From assembly GCA_021775105.1 (NCBI GenBank), contig JAJFIJ010000194.1:1-38686 (forward strand): DNA of 38,686 bases, read 5' to 3'. Each line of letters starts with the position of its first letter. Position 1 is the stretch's first letter. Shown piece by piece: positions 23,006-30,337 of this stretch. Source of the DNA: Rhodospirillales bacterium (GTDB lineage: Bacteria > Pseudomonadota > Alphaproteobacteria > Rhodospirillales > Casp-alpha2). Made by a program: the position numbers and the translations under genes. The notes beneath the pieces are model-generated. The model made no database searches and had not been told where the DNA came from. It was given only the letters and a program-made list of their open reading frames with translations.

Positions 23006-23938
23006 ATGGAAGATGCTAAAACAATGGACGGACAGGACTGGAGCCTGTTGATCTTGCTGTCGGTTCTCTGGGGGGGGGCCTATTTCTTTGCGGGCGTCGC
23101 TGTCAAGGAATTGCCGCCGCTAACTGTCGTGCTGGTCCGGGTATGTCTGGCGGCAATCGCCTTGTTGCCACTATTGTGGTATTTAGGTCATTCGTTGCCG
23201 AAATCCTTTTCCGGCTGGTTTCCCTACATCGGCATGGGCCTTTTGAATAATGTCCTTCCATTCGGGTTCATATTTGCCGGACAAACGCAGATTACTGTTG
23301 GCCTGTCCTCTATCATCAATGCCATGACACCGTTGTTCACCGTTATTGTCATGGCCAGTTTCAGGGAGGAACGCCTGACGGCCTACCGGATCATCGGCGT
23401 GCTTCTCGGCGTCACTGGTGTCGCTGTGTTGCGCGGATTTGATGGTCCTATAGACGGCAATCAGACGCTTGGAATAGGCTTGTGTCTGGCGGGCGCACTC
23501 AGTTACGGATTTGCCGCTCTTTGGGGACGCAGGTTCCTCGTTGGTGTTGCGCCTGTGAAGTCCGCGACATGCCAGTTAATTTGTTCAACCCTGATCATGG
23601 CCGTGGTGGTATCCATCATTGACCGGCCATGGACGCTCGCTCCACCAAGTCAGGATACGGTGCTGGCGCTGGTGGCGCTTGCCGTTTTTGGAACGGCGCT
23701 TTCCTACATTATCTTTTTCAGAATTCTGGTTCGCGCAGGTGCCAGCAACGTCATGCTGGTGACCCTGCTGATACCGGTCACCGCACTGGCCTTGGGTAAT
23801 GTTTTTCTGGGCGAACCTATCCACGCGAAAGAAGTTATAGGTGCCATCATTATCGGTGCCGGGCTTTTATTCATCGATGGCCGTTTGATCAATCGTTTCA
23901 TTGGCCTGTTCAGGTCGAACCGCAAAACCAGAGTGTAG
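23006..23938 (+). CDS. EamA-family (DMT superfamily) transporter 2
   Basis: 310-aa inner-membrane protein with ten predicted membrane segments in two EamA halves (LLILLSVLWGGAYFFAGVAV at the start; ASNVMLVTLLIPVTALALGN and GAIIIGAGLLFIDGRLI near the end). Membrane segment 1 carries the common WGG motif of amino-acid/metabolite exporters. ATG 23006 is preferred over the ATG at 22979 because AGGAAA lies seven bases upstream. The RCC1-like gene starts 5 bp after its stop, so the two are probably co-transcribed. It is divergent from the first EamA gene across about 450 bp that contains copy C of the 108-bp element; the rest of that gap shows no gene. Substrate unknown. Confidence 0.88.
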   Translation: MEDAKTMDGQDWSLLILLSVLWGGAYFFAGVAVKELPPLTVVLVRVCLAAIALLPLLWYLGHSLPKSFSGWFPYIGMGLLNNVLPFGFIFAGQTQITVGLSSIINAMTPLFTVIVMASFREERLTAYRIIGVLLGVTGVAVLRGFDGPIDGNQTLGIGLCLAGALSYGFAALWGRRFLVGVAPVKSATCQLICSTLIMAVVVSIIDRPWTLAPPSQDTVLALVALAVFGTALSYIIFFRILVRAGASNVMLVTLLIPVTALALGNVFLGEPIHAKEVIGAIIIGAGLLFIDGRLINRFIGLFRSNRKTRV

Positions 23939-23943
23939 CTGAT

Positions 23944-24897
23944 ATGCGGAATGCCAAACTCCAGTTCCCCGTCGCAATACTGTCAGTCATTTTACTGAAT
24001 CTCTTGACTAATGCGCCAACCCTCGCCGATAGCACGTCGCCGCGCCTAGCCGCGTATTATGACCTGAAAATGCTGGTGTGTGGTCAGACGGCTTTTCAAT
24101 GGAAGGGTGATGATCGCCCATTGCCGGTGGCGGACGATGTCATACAGGTCGGTGTCGGGCGAGACGCCAGCTATGTATTGACGACATCCGGCCACCTGCT
24201 GACCTGGAGCGAAAGTCCAGAGGAAAAAACGGAAATCCTTGATCGGGTTGCATGGTTTGTCGCCGGTCGTAGCGGGGTATTCGCGGCGCGCAAGGACAAT
24301 ACTTTTGATTATATTGCCCGTACTGAGCGTTTATTCGGCGCAAGCGAGATAACACCCCCGATAAAGATTGGCGCTTCAGTCATAGCTGCCAGTATTGGAG
24401 ACAGCGCCGATTATTTCATAAAGGACAACAACACGCTTTTTGTCAAAGGCCGCGCTCATCGTGGGCAATATGGCGATGGAAAATTAAAATCTTCGACTTC
24501 GTTTATACCGGTAGCGAACAATGTCGTCGCCATCAAGGCCCACACGGGTCACGCTATTTTACTGACGCAGGATGGATCGGTTCTCGGCACCGGTGGAAAT
24601 ATTTATGGTCCCCTTGGACGACACGGCATTGGCGACAAAGCGATCTTGTGGGGTGAGGTGTTTACCAATGCTGTCGCAATCGCCACAGGGTCCAGCCACA
24701 GTCTGGCGTTACGCCCGGATAGGTCATTATGGCAGTGGGGACGTGATATCGGTCTGGAGCCAGAAAAGATTATGGACGGCGTGGCGGCGGCGGCCGCCGA
24801 CCAGAGTAGCAGCCTGGCGCTCCTGAATGATAACTCGCTTTGGCAATGGCAGCGCGGCGAACAGCCAAAAAAACATTTTCAATGCCCATTAAATTGA
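23944..24897 (+). CDS. Secreted RCC1-repeat-like protein
   Basis: 317-aa exported protein. The signal peptide ends near APTLADS (about residue 29). The mature chain has degenerate RCC1/BLIP-II-type repeats: GRDASYVLTTSGHLLTW, GDSADYFIKDNNTLFVKGRA, GHAILLTQDGSVLGTGGN, GSSHSLALRPDRSLWQWGRD, QSSSLALLNDNSLWQW. These should build a beta-propeller, a protein-binding scaffold. Two Cys residues, one near residue 46 and one three residues before the C-terminus, could close the propeller by a disulfide. The partner is unknown. It starts 5 bp after the EamA 2 stop, an unexpected operon partner. No catalytic motif is visible. Confidence 0.75.
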   Translation: MRNAKLQFPVAILSVILLNLLTNAPTLADSTSPRLAAYYDLKMLVCGQTAFQWKGDDRPLPVADDVIQVGVGRDASYVLTTSGHLLTWSESPEEKTEILDRVAWFVAGRSGVFAARKDNTFDYIARTERLFGASEITPPIKIGASVIAASIGDSADYFIKDNNTLFVKGRAHRGQYGDGKLKSSTSFIPVANNVVAIKAHTGHAILLTQDGSVLGTGGNIYGPLGRHGIGDKAILWGEVFTNAVAIATGSSHSLALRPDRSLWQWGRDIGLEPEKIMDGVAAAAADQSSSLALLNDNSLWQWQRGEQPKKHFQCPLN

Positions 24898-25334
24898 ATA
24901 ATTCCTGAAAAGGGCTCATGTCTATTCAGTATATTTTTTGAAAAATATTGCTTTTTTTCCTATTTTAGTATATATTTCTGTTTCTGATTTGCCACCAAGG
25001 CTGTAAAGGTGGTTGCCTTTCGGGGCATGCATATTTGCCATTTTGAAGATTGATTTACTGACCGGTGTTATTGCTGGCGGTGAAATGTTTGATGCGGCGC
25101 TATCTGTCGGCTCGAACTATGCCTCATTTAAATTCCCAACATTTACCCCCACAGTGTTGGGGTTTTTAGGGACTGAAGTGGGGAATATGGGGGTTTTTGC
25201 ATACCATATTATTTTTAAATTTTTAAGAATGGCTAAATTCCGGGCTTTTTAGTTCCGGTTTTTCGGACCTCCGCGAAAATGTGGGGGTTTGTGGGGGATT
25301 ATGGGGGTAAATGACTGTAAGCCTTTGAAAAGGC
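24898..25334. other. AT-rich gene-free gap with G-tract array
   Basis: No credible gene; an open frame at 25013-25252 has no family features. The first part (24900-25000) is very AT-rich. The second holds a cluster of G-tract motifs: TTTACCCCCACA at 25142-25153, GGGG/GGGGG at 25180-25193, and TGTGGGGG-like units at 25280-25287, 25290-25297 and 25301-25307, the last three GGGGG tracts spaced exactly 10 bp apart. The CCCCA/TGGGG hairpin followed by TTTTT (25147-25167) could also act as a terminator. Such TGTGGGGGTA-type iterons resemble those I associate with P4-type integrase attachment regions, but no integrase is present. Confidence 0.4.
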
Positions 25335-25832
25335 TCAATTCCCTTTCCGCCATGTCCACGGCGGAACGACGGTCCATTTCCACATGCCGCGTTTGGCTTT
25401 GCGGGATCTGGATTCAAGTTGGTGGAAGTCGTCAGATGACCTGGGCGAGGCGAAGGCCCAGCCGGTATAGATCATCTGGCGGCTGAGATCGAAACCTTGC
25501 GGATCAAGACAACGGGCAATCATGATGCCGTCCGGGTCCGGTCCCAGAGGCTCGCAGGCAACACTTTTGACCCCGGCGGTCAGGTCCATCAGGCCGGTGG
25601 CGGCAATATGCCCGCAGTCATGCAGGCGCTTTGGCCCTTTGCACATCTGACCCATTTGCGGCGCATCAATGCCGTAAAGCCGGAACGTCTTTGTCCCGAC
25701 GGTCAGGATGTCGCCTTCCAGCACGACGGGCTTTCCGACGACAGGTCTGCGCCCTTCGGCCATCAAACCGGACGATGAAAATGCCAGTCCGACCCCCAAT
25801 ACGAAATTTAAAATCCGGGTTCTGTTTTTCAT
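25335..25832 (-). CDS. Exported staphylococcal-nuclease-like (SNase) domain protein
   Basis: 165-aa protein with a signal peptide (residues about 6-25, ending near GLMAEG) and a thermonuclease/SNase OB-fold: VLEGDILTVGTKTFRLYGIDAPQ (in part) at about 38-60, CGHIAATGLMDLTAG, then a TGWAFASPRSSDDFHQLE helix and AKRGMWK at the end. The first catalytic Arg is plausible in TFRLYGID and a second in IARCLD, but the glutamate between them is not obvious, so activity is uncertain. Alphaproteobacterial genomes carry many such short exported SNase homologues of unknown role. It is divergent from the TPP enzyme with 148 bp between starts. Confidence 0.85.
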   Translation of the reverse strand: MKNRTRILNFVLGVGLAFSSSGLMAEGRRPVVGKPVVLEGDILTVGTKTFRLYGIDAPQMGQMCKGPKRLHDCGHIAATGLMDLTAGVKSVACEPLGPDPDGIMIARCLDPQGFDLSRQMIYTGWAFASPRSSDDFHQLESRSRKAKRGMWKWTVVPPWTWRKGN

Positions 25833-25903
25833 ACCTGCACCCTACCCCGGCAGGGCCGCCGGGTTAAGCACCTCGCGACCGGCTCACGGTGAATTGAAAG
25901 CAC

Positions 25904-25932
25904 CTGACAAGTCGGTGCGGAGATTGTATAGG
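25904..25932 (+). promoter_or_regulatory. Probable sigma-70 promoter of the TPP enzyme gene
   Basis: CTGACA (25904-25909), a 17-bp spacer and TATAGG (25927-25932), about 50 bp before the ATG. Both boxes are close to consensus with optimal spacing. Confidence 0.5.
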
Positions 25933-25980
25933 CATACGGTATCCGCACCTGCCAACCCCATGCCAATACAAGAGGCCATT

Positions 25981-27654
25981 ATGAACAGCAGTGACACACG
26001 AACCGGCGCCGAACTTCTTGTCGATGCGCTTTCCGTCAATAATGTCGATATGGCCTTTGGTGTGCCGGGGGAAAGTTATCTGGCAGTGCTGGATGCGCTT
26101 TATGCGTCGAACGAGATCGACATGATTACCTGTCGTCAGGAAGGCGGGGCGGCGATGATGGCCGATGCCTACGGCAAGCTGACCGGACGCCCGGGGATCT
26201 GTTTTGTTACCCGTGCACCGGGCGCAACCAATGCCAGCGCCGGGGTGCATATCGCTTATCAGGACTCTACGCCGATGATCCTGTTCATCGGTCAGGTGGC
26301 GCGCTCAATGATGGACCGCGAAGCCTTTCAGGAAGTCGATTACCGGCGGATGTTTGGCGAGATGAGCAAATGGACGGCGCAGATTGATGATCCGGCGCGG
26401 ATGCAGGAATATATCAGCCACGCCTTTCATGTCGCCATGTCCGGGCGTCCGGGACCGGTTGTATTGGCATTGCCGGAAGACATGCTGCGCGAACGCGCCA
26501 ATCCGATGGAAATAGTGACCGCTGCGAAAATCGAAGCCCATCCGGGACCTGACGACATGGCCCGCTTCAGGGACCTGCTGGCCACTGCCGAACGACCGTT
26601 GGCGATTTTGGGTGGCAGCGGCTGGAACGAACAGGCCTGCACGGACTTCAGAAATTTTGCCGAAGCCAACCACCTGCCCGTCGCCTGCGCCTTTCGCTAT
26701 CAGCATCTGTTCAACAACACGCACGATCTTTATGTCGGCGACGTCGGCATCGGCATCAACCCGGAACTCGGGCAACTGGTGGCGGACTCAGATATGATCC
26801 TTGCCCTCGGCCCACGGCTTGGTGAAATGACCACCGGCGGCTATTCGATGTTCGATATCCCGACACCCAAACAGAAGCTGGTTCATGTTCATTCCGGTGC
26901 CGAGGAACTTGGCCGGGTTTATCAGCCGACGCTGGCGATCAACGCCGGACCGGCGGCGTTTGCCAGGGTGCTCGCCGACATGGACGCCGTGCACAGCGCT
27001 TCTCAGGAACGCGCCGACAAGGCACGGTCGAGTTACCTGAAATGGACGGAACCCACCAACACGCCGGGTGACGTCAATCTGTCGGAGATCATGGTCTGGC
27101 TGCGCGACAACCTGCCGGCTGATTCAATCGTTACCAATGGCGCTGGCAACTACTCCGCCTGGCTACACCGGTTTTACCGGTATCGCGGGTTCGGAACCGG
27201 GCTGGCCCCGACCAGCGGCTCGATGGGCTACGGCACGCCCGCCGCCGTTGCCGCCAAGCGGGTTTACCCGGACCGCACCGTCGTCGCCTTTGCCGGTGAC
27301 GGCTGTTACCTGATGCACGGGCAGGAGTTGGCAACCGCCGTTCAGTTTGATATTCGCCTCATAATTATCGTTGTTAACAACGGCATGTACGGCACCATTC
27401 GCATGCATCAGGAACGGGAGTATCCGGGCCGGGTTATGGCGACGGACCTGAAGAACCCGGACTTCGCTGCTCTCGCCAAAGCTTATGGAGCGCACGGCGA
27501 AACGGTCGAACGGACGGAAGATTTTGCCGATGCTTTCCGGCGTGCTGTCGAAGCCGGCAAACCGGCGCTGATCGAACTTCGCACCGACGCCGATGCGATC
27601 ACGCCGTCAACGACCCTGAGCGCTATTCGTGAAGCGGCTCAGGCAAAGGCCTGA
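25981..27654 (+). CDS. Thiamine-pyrophosphate-dependent enzyme, acetolactate-synthase-like
   Basis: 557-aa TPP enzyme of the acetolactate synthase/benzoylformate decarboxylase family. The N-terminal PYR domain has FGVPGESYLAVLDALY and the activating Glu in TCRQEGGAAMMADAYG; the middle domain spans about 190-330; the C-terminal PP domain has SGSMGYGTPAAVAAK and the TPP/Mg motif GDGCYLMHGQEL...NNGMYG. It is not associated with a small regulatory subunit or ilvC, so it is probably not the biosynthetic synthase; an oxoacid decarboxylase, ligase or lyase of unknown substrate is more likely. ATG 25981 has AGAGG upstream and begins where homologues usually start; an ATG at 25960 is in frame too. Its 3' end overlaps the convergent HIT gene by 16 bases. 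Confidence 0.87.
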   Translation: MNSSDTRTGAELLVDALSVNNVDMAFGVPGESYLAVLDALYASNEIDMITCRQEGGAAMMADAYGKLTGRPGICFVTRAPGATNASAGVHIAYQDSTPMILFIGQVARSMMDREAFQEVDYRRMFGEMSKWTAQIDDPARMQEYISHAFHVAMSGRPGPVVLALPEDMLRERANPMEIVTAAKIEAHPGPDDMARFRDLLATAERPLAILGGSGWNEQACTDFRNFAEANHLPVACAFRYQHLFNNTHDLYVGDVGIGINPELGQLVADSDMILALGPRLGEMTTGGYSMFDIPTPKQKLVHVHSGAEELGRVYQPTLAINAGPAAFARVLADMDAVHSASQERADKARSSYLKWTEPTNTPGDVNLSEIMVWLRDNLPADSIVTNGAGNYSAWLHRFYRYRGFGTGLAPTSGSMGYGTPAAVAAKRVYPDRTVVAFAGDGCYLMHGQELATAVQFDIRLIIIVVNNGMYGTIRMHQEREYPGRVMATDLKNPDFAALAKAYGAHGETVERTEDFADAFRRAVEAGKPALIELRTDADAITPSTTLSAIREAAQAKA

Positions 27655-28052
27655 GCAAACTCGACCCTGATTTTGTCGAGTGTCTTCGCCAGTTCATCTG
27701 CTTCGTAGGGTCGCGGCGGATGCACGCCCCAGACCGGACCGGGCCAGGCATCATCACCTGTGAAGCGCCCGATCACATGGATATGAAGCTGCGGCACCAT
27801 GTTGCCAAGCGCCGCGACATTGGTCTTGTCGGTTTCGAACAGACGTTCAACCCCTTCGGAAGCCCTGGACATTTCCAGCATCACTTGCGCCTGATCGGCA
27901 GTGTCCAGATTATGAATATCGCGGACATCGGCCACCCGGGGCACCAGTATCAACCACGGATAGCGGTTGTCATTGGTCAGCAATACGGATGACAACGGCC
28001 AGTCGAGAACGAACGCCGTGTCCTTTTCCAGTCTTTCATGTAAGACAAACAT
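27639..28052 (-). CDS. HIT-domain nucleotide hydrolase/transferase
   Basis: 137-aa HIT-family protein. The histidine-triad segment is VPQLHIHVIGRF (about residues 90-101): the first His of the triad is Gln, as in a subgroup of bacterial diadenosine-tetraphosphate-hydrolase-like proteins, while the catalytic central pair HIH is kept. Upstream elements LDWPLSSVLLTNDNRYPWL and LVPRVADVRDIHNL are typical. GAGG five bases before ATG 28052 decides the start; a 15-residue extension is unlikely. It converges on the TPP enzyme gene (16-bp overlap) and is divergent from the DUF1491 gene 29 bp away. It likely cleaves dinucleoside polyphosphates or related adenylates. Confidence 0.88.
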   Translation of the reverse strand: MFVLHERLEKDTAFVLDWPLSSVLLTNDNRYPWLILVPRVADVRDIHNLDTADQAQVMLEMSRASEGVERLFETDKTNVAALGNMVPQLHIHVIGRFTGDDAWPGPVWGVHPPRPYEADELAKTLDKIRVEFAQAFA

Positions 28053-28081
28053 ATAAACCTCAAATAGTGATACGCACATAA

Positions 28082-28420
28082 ATGGCCGAAGCCGCACTAA
28101 AAGCAGAGATTTGGGTCAAAGCCCAGATCAGATTATGCGATCTGCAATCCGTACCCTGCGTCGTTGTGCGCAAGGGAGACCCGGACGCAGGCAGCATCCT
28201 GCTCAAACTCAACAGATTGAGTGAAGGTGTCGAAGTGTTCAGTCAGGTCCGCACCGCCGATGGGGTCCGGGCATGGATGCGCGCATCGGGCGACGAGCCG
28301 GTCGAGGAAAGCAAGGCTGACGACTACATCGCCAAGCAACTGAATTTTGATCCCGATATCTGGGTCCTCGAAATCGAGGACCCGGGATACCGGTATAGGA
28401 TCGAAGGAAAGATTATCTAG
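28082..28420 (+). CDS. DUF1491 family protein
   Basis: 112-aa cytoplasmic protein of the DUF1491 family, widespread in Alphaproteobacteria and of unknown function. Family features: KAEIWVKAQIRLCDLQSVPC near the N-terminus, VVVRKGDPDAGSILLKLNR, a RTADGVRAWMRASG strand-turn, and the C-terminal QLNFDPDIWVLEIEDPGYRY. There is no signal or membrane segment. The ribosome site is weak. It is followed directly by copy 2 of the 44-bp repeat and the convergent parvulin gene. Confidence 0.88.
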   Translation: MAEAALKAEIWVKAQIRLCDLQSVPCVVVRKGDPDAGSILLKLNRLSEGVEVFSQVRTADGVRAWMRASGDEPVEESKADDYIAKQLNFDPDIWVLEIEDPGYRYRIEGKII

Positions 28421-28421
28421 C

Positions 28422-28465
28422 ACAAACCCCGAGCGAATAACGCCATTCGCGACGACGAATTTGTG
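28422..28465. repeat. 44-bp dispersed palindromic element, copy 2 (likely terminator)
   Basis: 41 of 44 bases are identical to 18612-18655. The GCGAAT / ATTCGC core is conserved; the outer stem here is CACAAA / TTTGTG. It starts 2 bases after the DUF1491 stop (28420) and ends 15 bases before the convergent parvulin stop (28481), the same arrangement as copy 1. Confidence 0.75.
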
Positions 28466-28480
28466 ACCGGACTATATGCG

Positions 28481-28780
28481 TTACGCCGTGCGGTGAATCA
28501 GGTGATAGCCGAACTGGGTCTCGACGACATCGCTGATCGCATCTTCGTCAAGTTCGAACGCGGCCTTGTCGAATTCAGGAACCATCATACCCGGGCTGAA
28601 GGGTCCGAGGTCACCACCACTGCGACCGGACGGGCAGTCAGAATGTTCTTTGGCAAGGTCGGCAAATGATTCGCCGCCAGTGATTTTTTCCTTGATGTCG
28701 TTGATAGCGACAAGGGCATCTTCCTTGGATTTGCCATCGGTTGCCACCAGAATGTGGGAAGCCTGAATTTCGTCGGTCAT
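28481..28780 (-). CDS. Small parvulin-type peptidyl-prolyl isomerase
   Basis: 99-aa stand-alone parvulin (PpiC-like rotamase) without signal peptide, thus probably cytoplasmic. The fold is complete: QASHILVATDGKSKEDAL, ITGGESFADLAKEHSDCPSG, SGGDLGPFSPGMMVPEFDKA, VETQFGYHLIHRTA. The residues usual at the active site (His near 8, Cys in HSDCPSG, Phe/His in the last motif) are present. ATG 28780 gives the standard length of the single-domain class (about 92-100 aa) and has GAGAGACACC upstream; longer frames are artefacts. It catalyses cis-trans isomerisation of Xaa-Pro bonds during folding. Confidence 0.9.
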   Translation of the reverse strand: MTDEIQASHILVATDGKSKEDALVAINDIKEKITGGESFADLAKEHSDCPSGRSGGDLGPFSPGMMVPEFDKAAFELDEDAISDVVETQFGYHLIHRTA

Positions 28781-29175
28781 GGTATCGGTGTCTCTCAAGT
28801 ATATCGAAGTGGCCCGGTGCCCCTCGTTTTGGCGGTTAAACCAGCCGCCTCTCCAATACGCAAGCTGAAAAGAGGCGTCGTTAATTCCCGGTCCCGGAAA
28901 ATTTCCACCATTCTGCGAATCATTCTGACGGGTTTCTTCGACGGCTTTCACATTAAGCCGCTTTTAACGGCTTCATGCTAACCCTATCGACCTGAGCCCG
29001 TTAAACCGCTAAAGCTTTGTAACAACTTATTTTTGTCTCGTGCCGGATGACGCTGGACGGGCCGAAACACCGGGATTTGTGAAAACCGGTATCACGACAG
29101 CCTCGCGGGAGTATAATTCGGAGCGTGGGATTTGAGCAGGGTCAGGATACAGATGTCATCTAGAGACTTCTTCAC
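28781..29175. other. Intergenic region between the parvulin and Sel1 genes
   Basis: About 395 bases with no credible gene. Features: a TATACT element (minus strand) just upstream of the parvulin start; three alternating complementary blocks CGGCTT (28942-28947), AAGCCG (28955-28960) and CGGCTT (28968-28973), which can form two mutually exclusive hairpins; and a perfect TATAAT at 29112-29117 as a possible -10 for the Sel1 gene, without a good -35. Confidence 0.4.
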
Positions 29176-30213
29176 ATGAAGCGCGTCTTTTTACTGATTT
29201 CAGCGTTGGTGCTGTTGGTTATAATTGGTGCTGCGGGCGCTGCATTTGTCATGTCTGACAGTGATCTCGAAGAAGCGCTCAAATCAGTGCCCGGAGCGGA
29301 TGCGCATTCCGCCAAAGTTGTCGATGCCAAACACGGCATCTCATCCGGCATCGCCAACTGGTTTGATGACCAACTTTACTTTGTTAAATCCACATGGCGT
29401 GACGTTACGGGATACAAGCCCGGAAATCGCACACCTCGCGTGGTTATCGAACTGGAACCGGTTCGCGGTCAGATCAACAAATCGAAACCTCCCGCCACCC
29501 CCGCCACAACGCCGCCTGAGCCGACAGCTCCTGTGCCGATGAAATTGACACCACCGCCACCTGCGGTCCCAGTCTCTGAAGACGCGGATACGTCCGGGAT
29601 GACGCCGGAGAAAATGGAGCCGGTAAAAGCAGAACCGGCCACAGTCCCTGAACTTGCTGATACTTCATCCACAGCAGCAGGCGAGGCCGCCGCCAAACAG
29701 GTTGCCCCGGAAAAAGCAGTCGAACCGAAACCCGAACCTGTCAAAAAGGTCGCCGAGGTCGCAGCCATGACCCCGAAGGCCAAACCCGCACCGCCCCCAG
29801 CCGCCCCCAAAACCGACGATGGCGCTACAGCTCACAAAAAGGGGTTGTCCTTTTACAAGGGCGTAGGTGAGGCCAAGAATTTCAAGACCGCCCGAAAATG
29901 GTTTGAAGAAGCGGCGAAAAAAGGACACGCCGCCGCCCAGTACAACCTCGGCATCATGTCCTATCTGGGACAGGGAACCGAGCAGGATTATTTGCGCGCA
30001 TCGGAATGGTTTCGCATGGCCGCCGAGCAGGATCACGCCCTCGCCCAGTATAATCTCGGGTTCCTTTATTATGGCGGCAAGGGTGTTGAAAAAGACGACC
30101 TTCAAGCCTTCATGTGGATTGACCGCGCGGCGGGCCTGGGCGATGAAAAAGCGATCAAGGCCAGAGATACCCTGACAAAAATCCTGCCCAAGGAAATCTT
30201 CAAGAAAAAGTAG
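29176..30213 (+). CDS. Membrane-anchored Sel1-repeat protein with Pro/Ala-rich linker
   Basis: 345-aa protein. An N-terminal membrane segment (residues about 4-24, LLISALVLLVIIGAAGAAFV) is followed by a globular stretch to about 95 (ANWFDDQLYFVKSTWRDVTG) and a long Pro/Ala/Glu/Lys-rich linker (about 98-215). Sel1 repeats then run from about 218 (KKGLSFYKGVGEAKNFKTAR; AAAQYNLGIMSYLGQGTEQD; ALAQYNLGFLYYGGKGVEKD). The linker is long enough to cross much of the periplasm. Sel1 repeats are alpha-solenoid scaffolds that bind protein partners, often in envelope or signalling assemblies. The outer-membrane barrel gene 124 bp downstream has a similar linker, hinting at a shared layer of action. Partner unknown. 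Confidence 0.82.
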   Translation: MKRVFLLISALVLLVIIGAAGAAFVMSDSDLEEALKSVPGADAHSAKVVDAKHGISSGIANWFDDQLYFVKSTWRDVTGYKPGNRTPRVVIELEPVRGQINKSKPPATPATTPPEPTAPVPMKLTPPPPAVPVSEDADTSGMTPEKMEPVKAEPATVPELADTSSTAAGEAAAKQVAPEKAVEPKPEPVKKVAEVAAMTPKAKPAPPPAAPKTDDGATAHKKGLSFYKGVGEAKNFKTARKWFEEAAKKGHAAAQYNLGIMSYLGQGTEQDYLRASEWFRMAAEQDHALAQYNLGFLYYGGKGVEKDDLQAFMWIDRAAGLGDEKAIKARDTLTKILPKEIFKKK

Positions 30214-30337
30214 ACGAAGCCGCCTTCACCTACATCATATAGAAAATTCCACGATTGCTTAACGCAATGTTTACCATAACTGGGTAATTTCCTCGCGTGT
30301 ACCTGAGGGTCGATTCGACTCTGTTGACTGGGAAATT

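Noticed and set aside
25013-25252. 79-codon ORF in the gap before the SNase gene
   Set aside because: No ribosome site or recognisable domain; it runs through a G-tract repeat array and hairpin.
28830-28865. tRNA-like GC-rich stem near GGCGGTTAAACCAGCCGCC
   Set aside because: No acceptor stem, anticodon arm or T-loop can be drawn around it.
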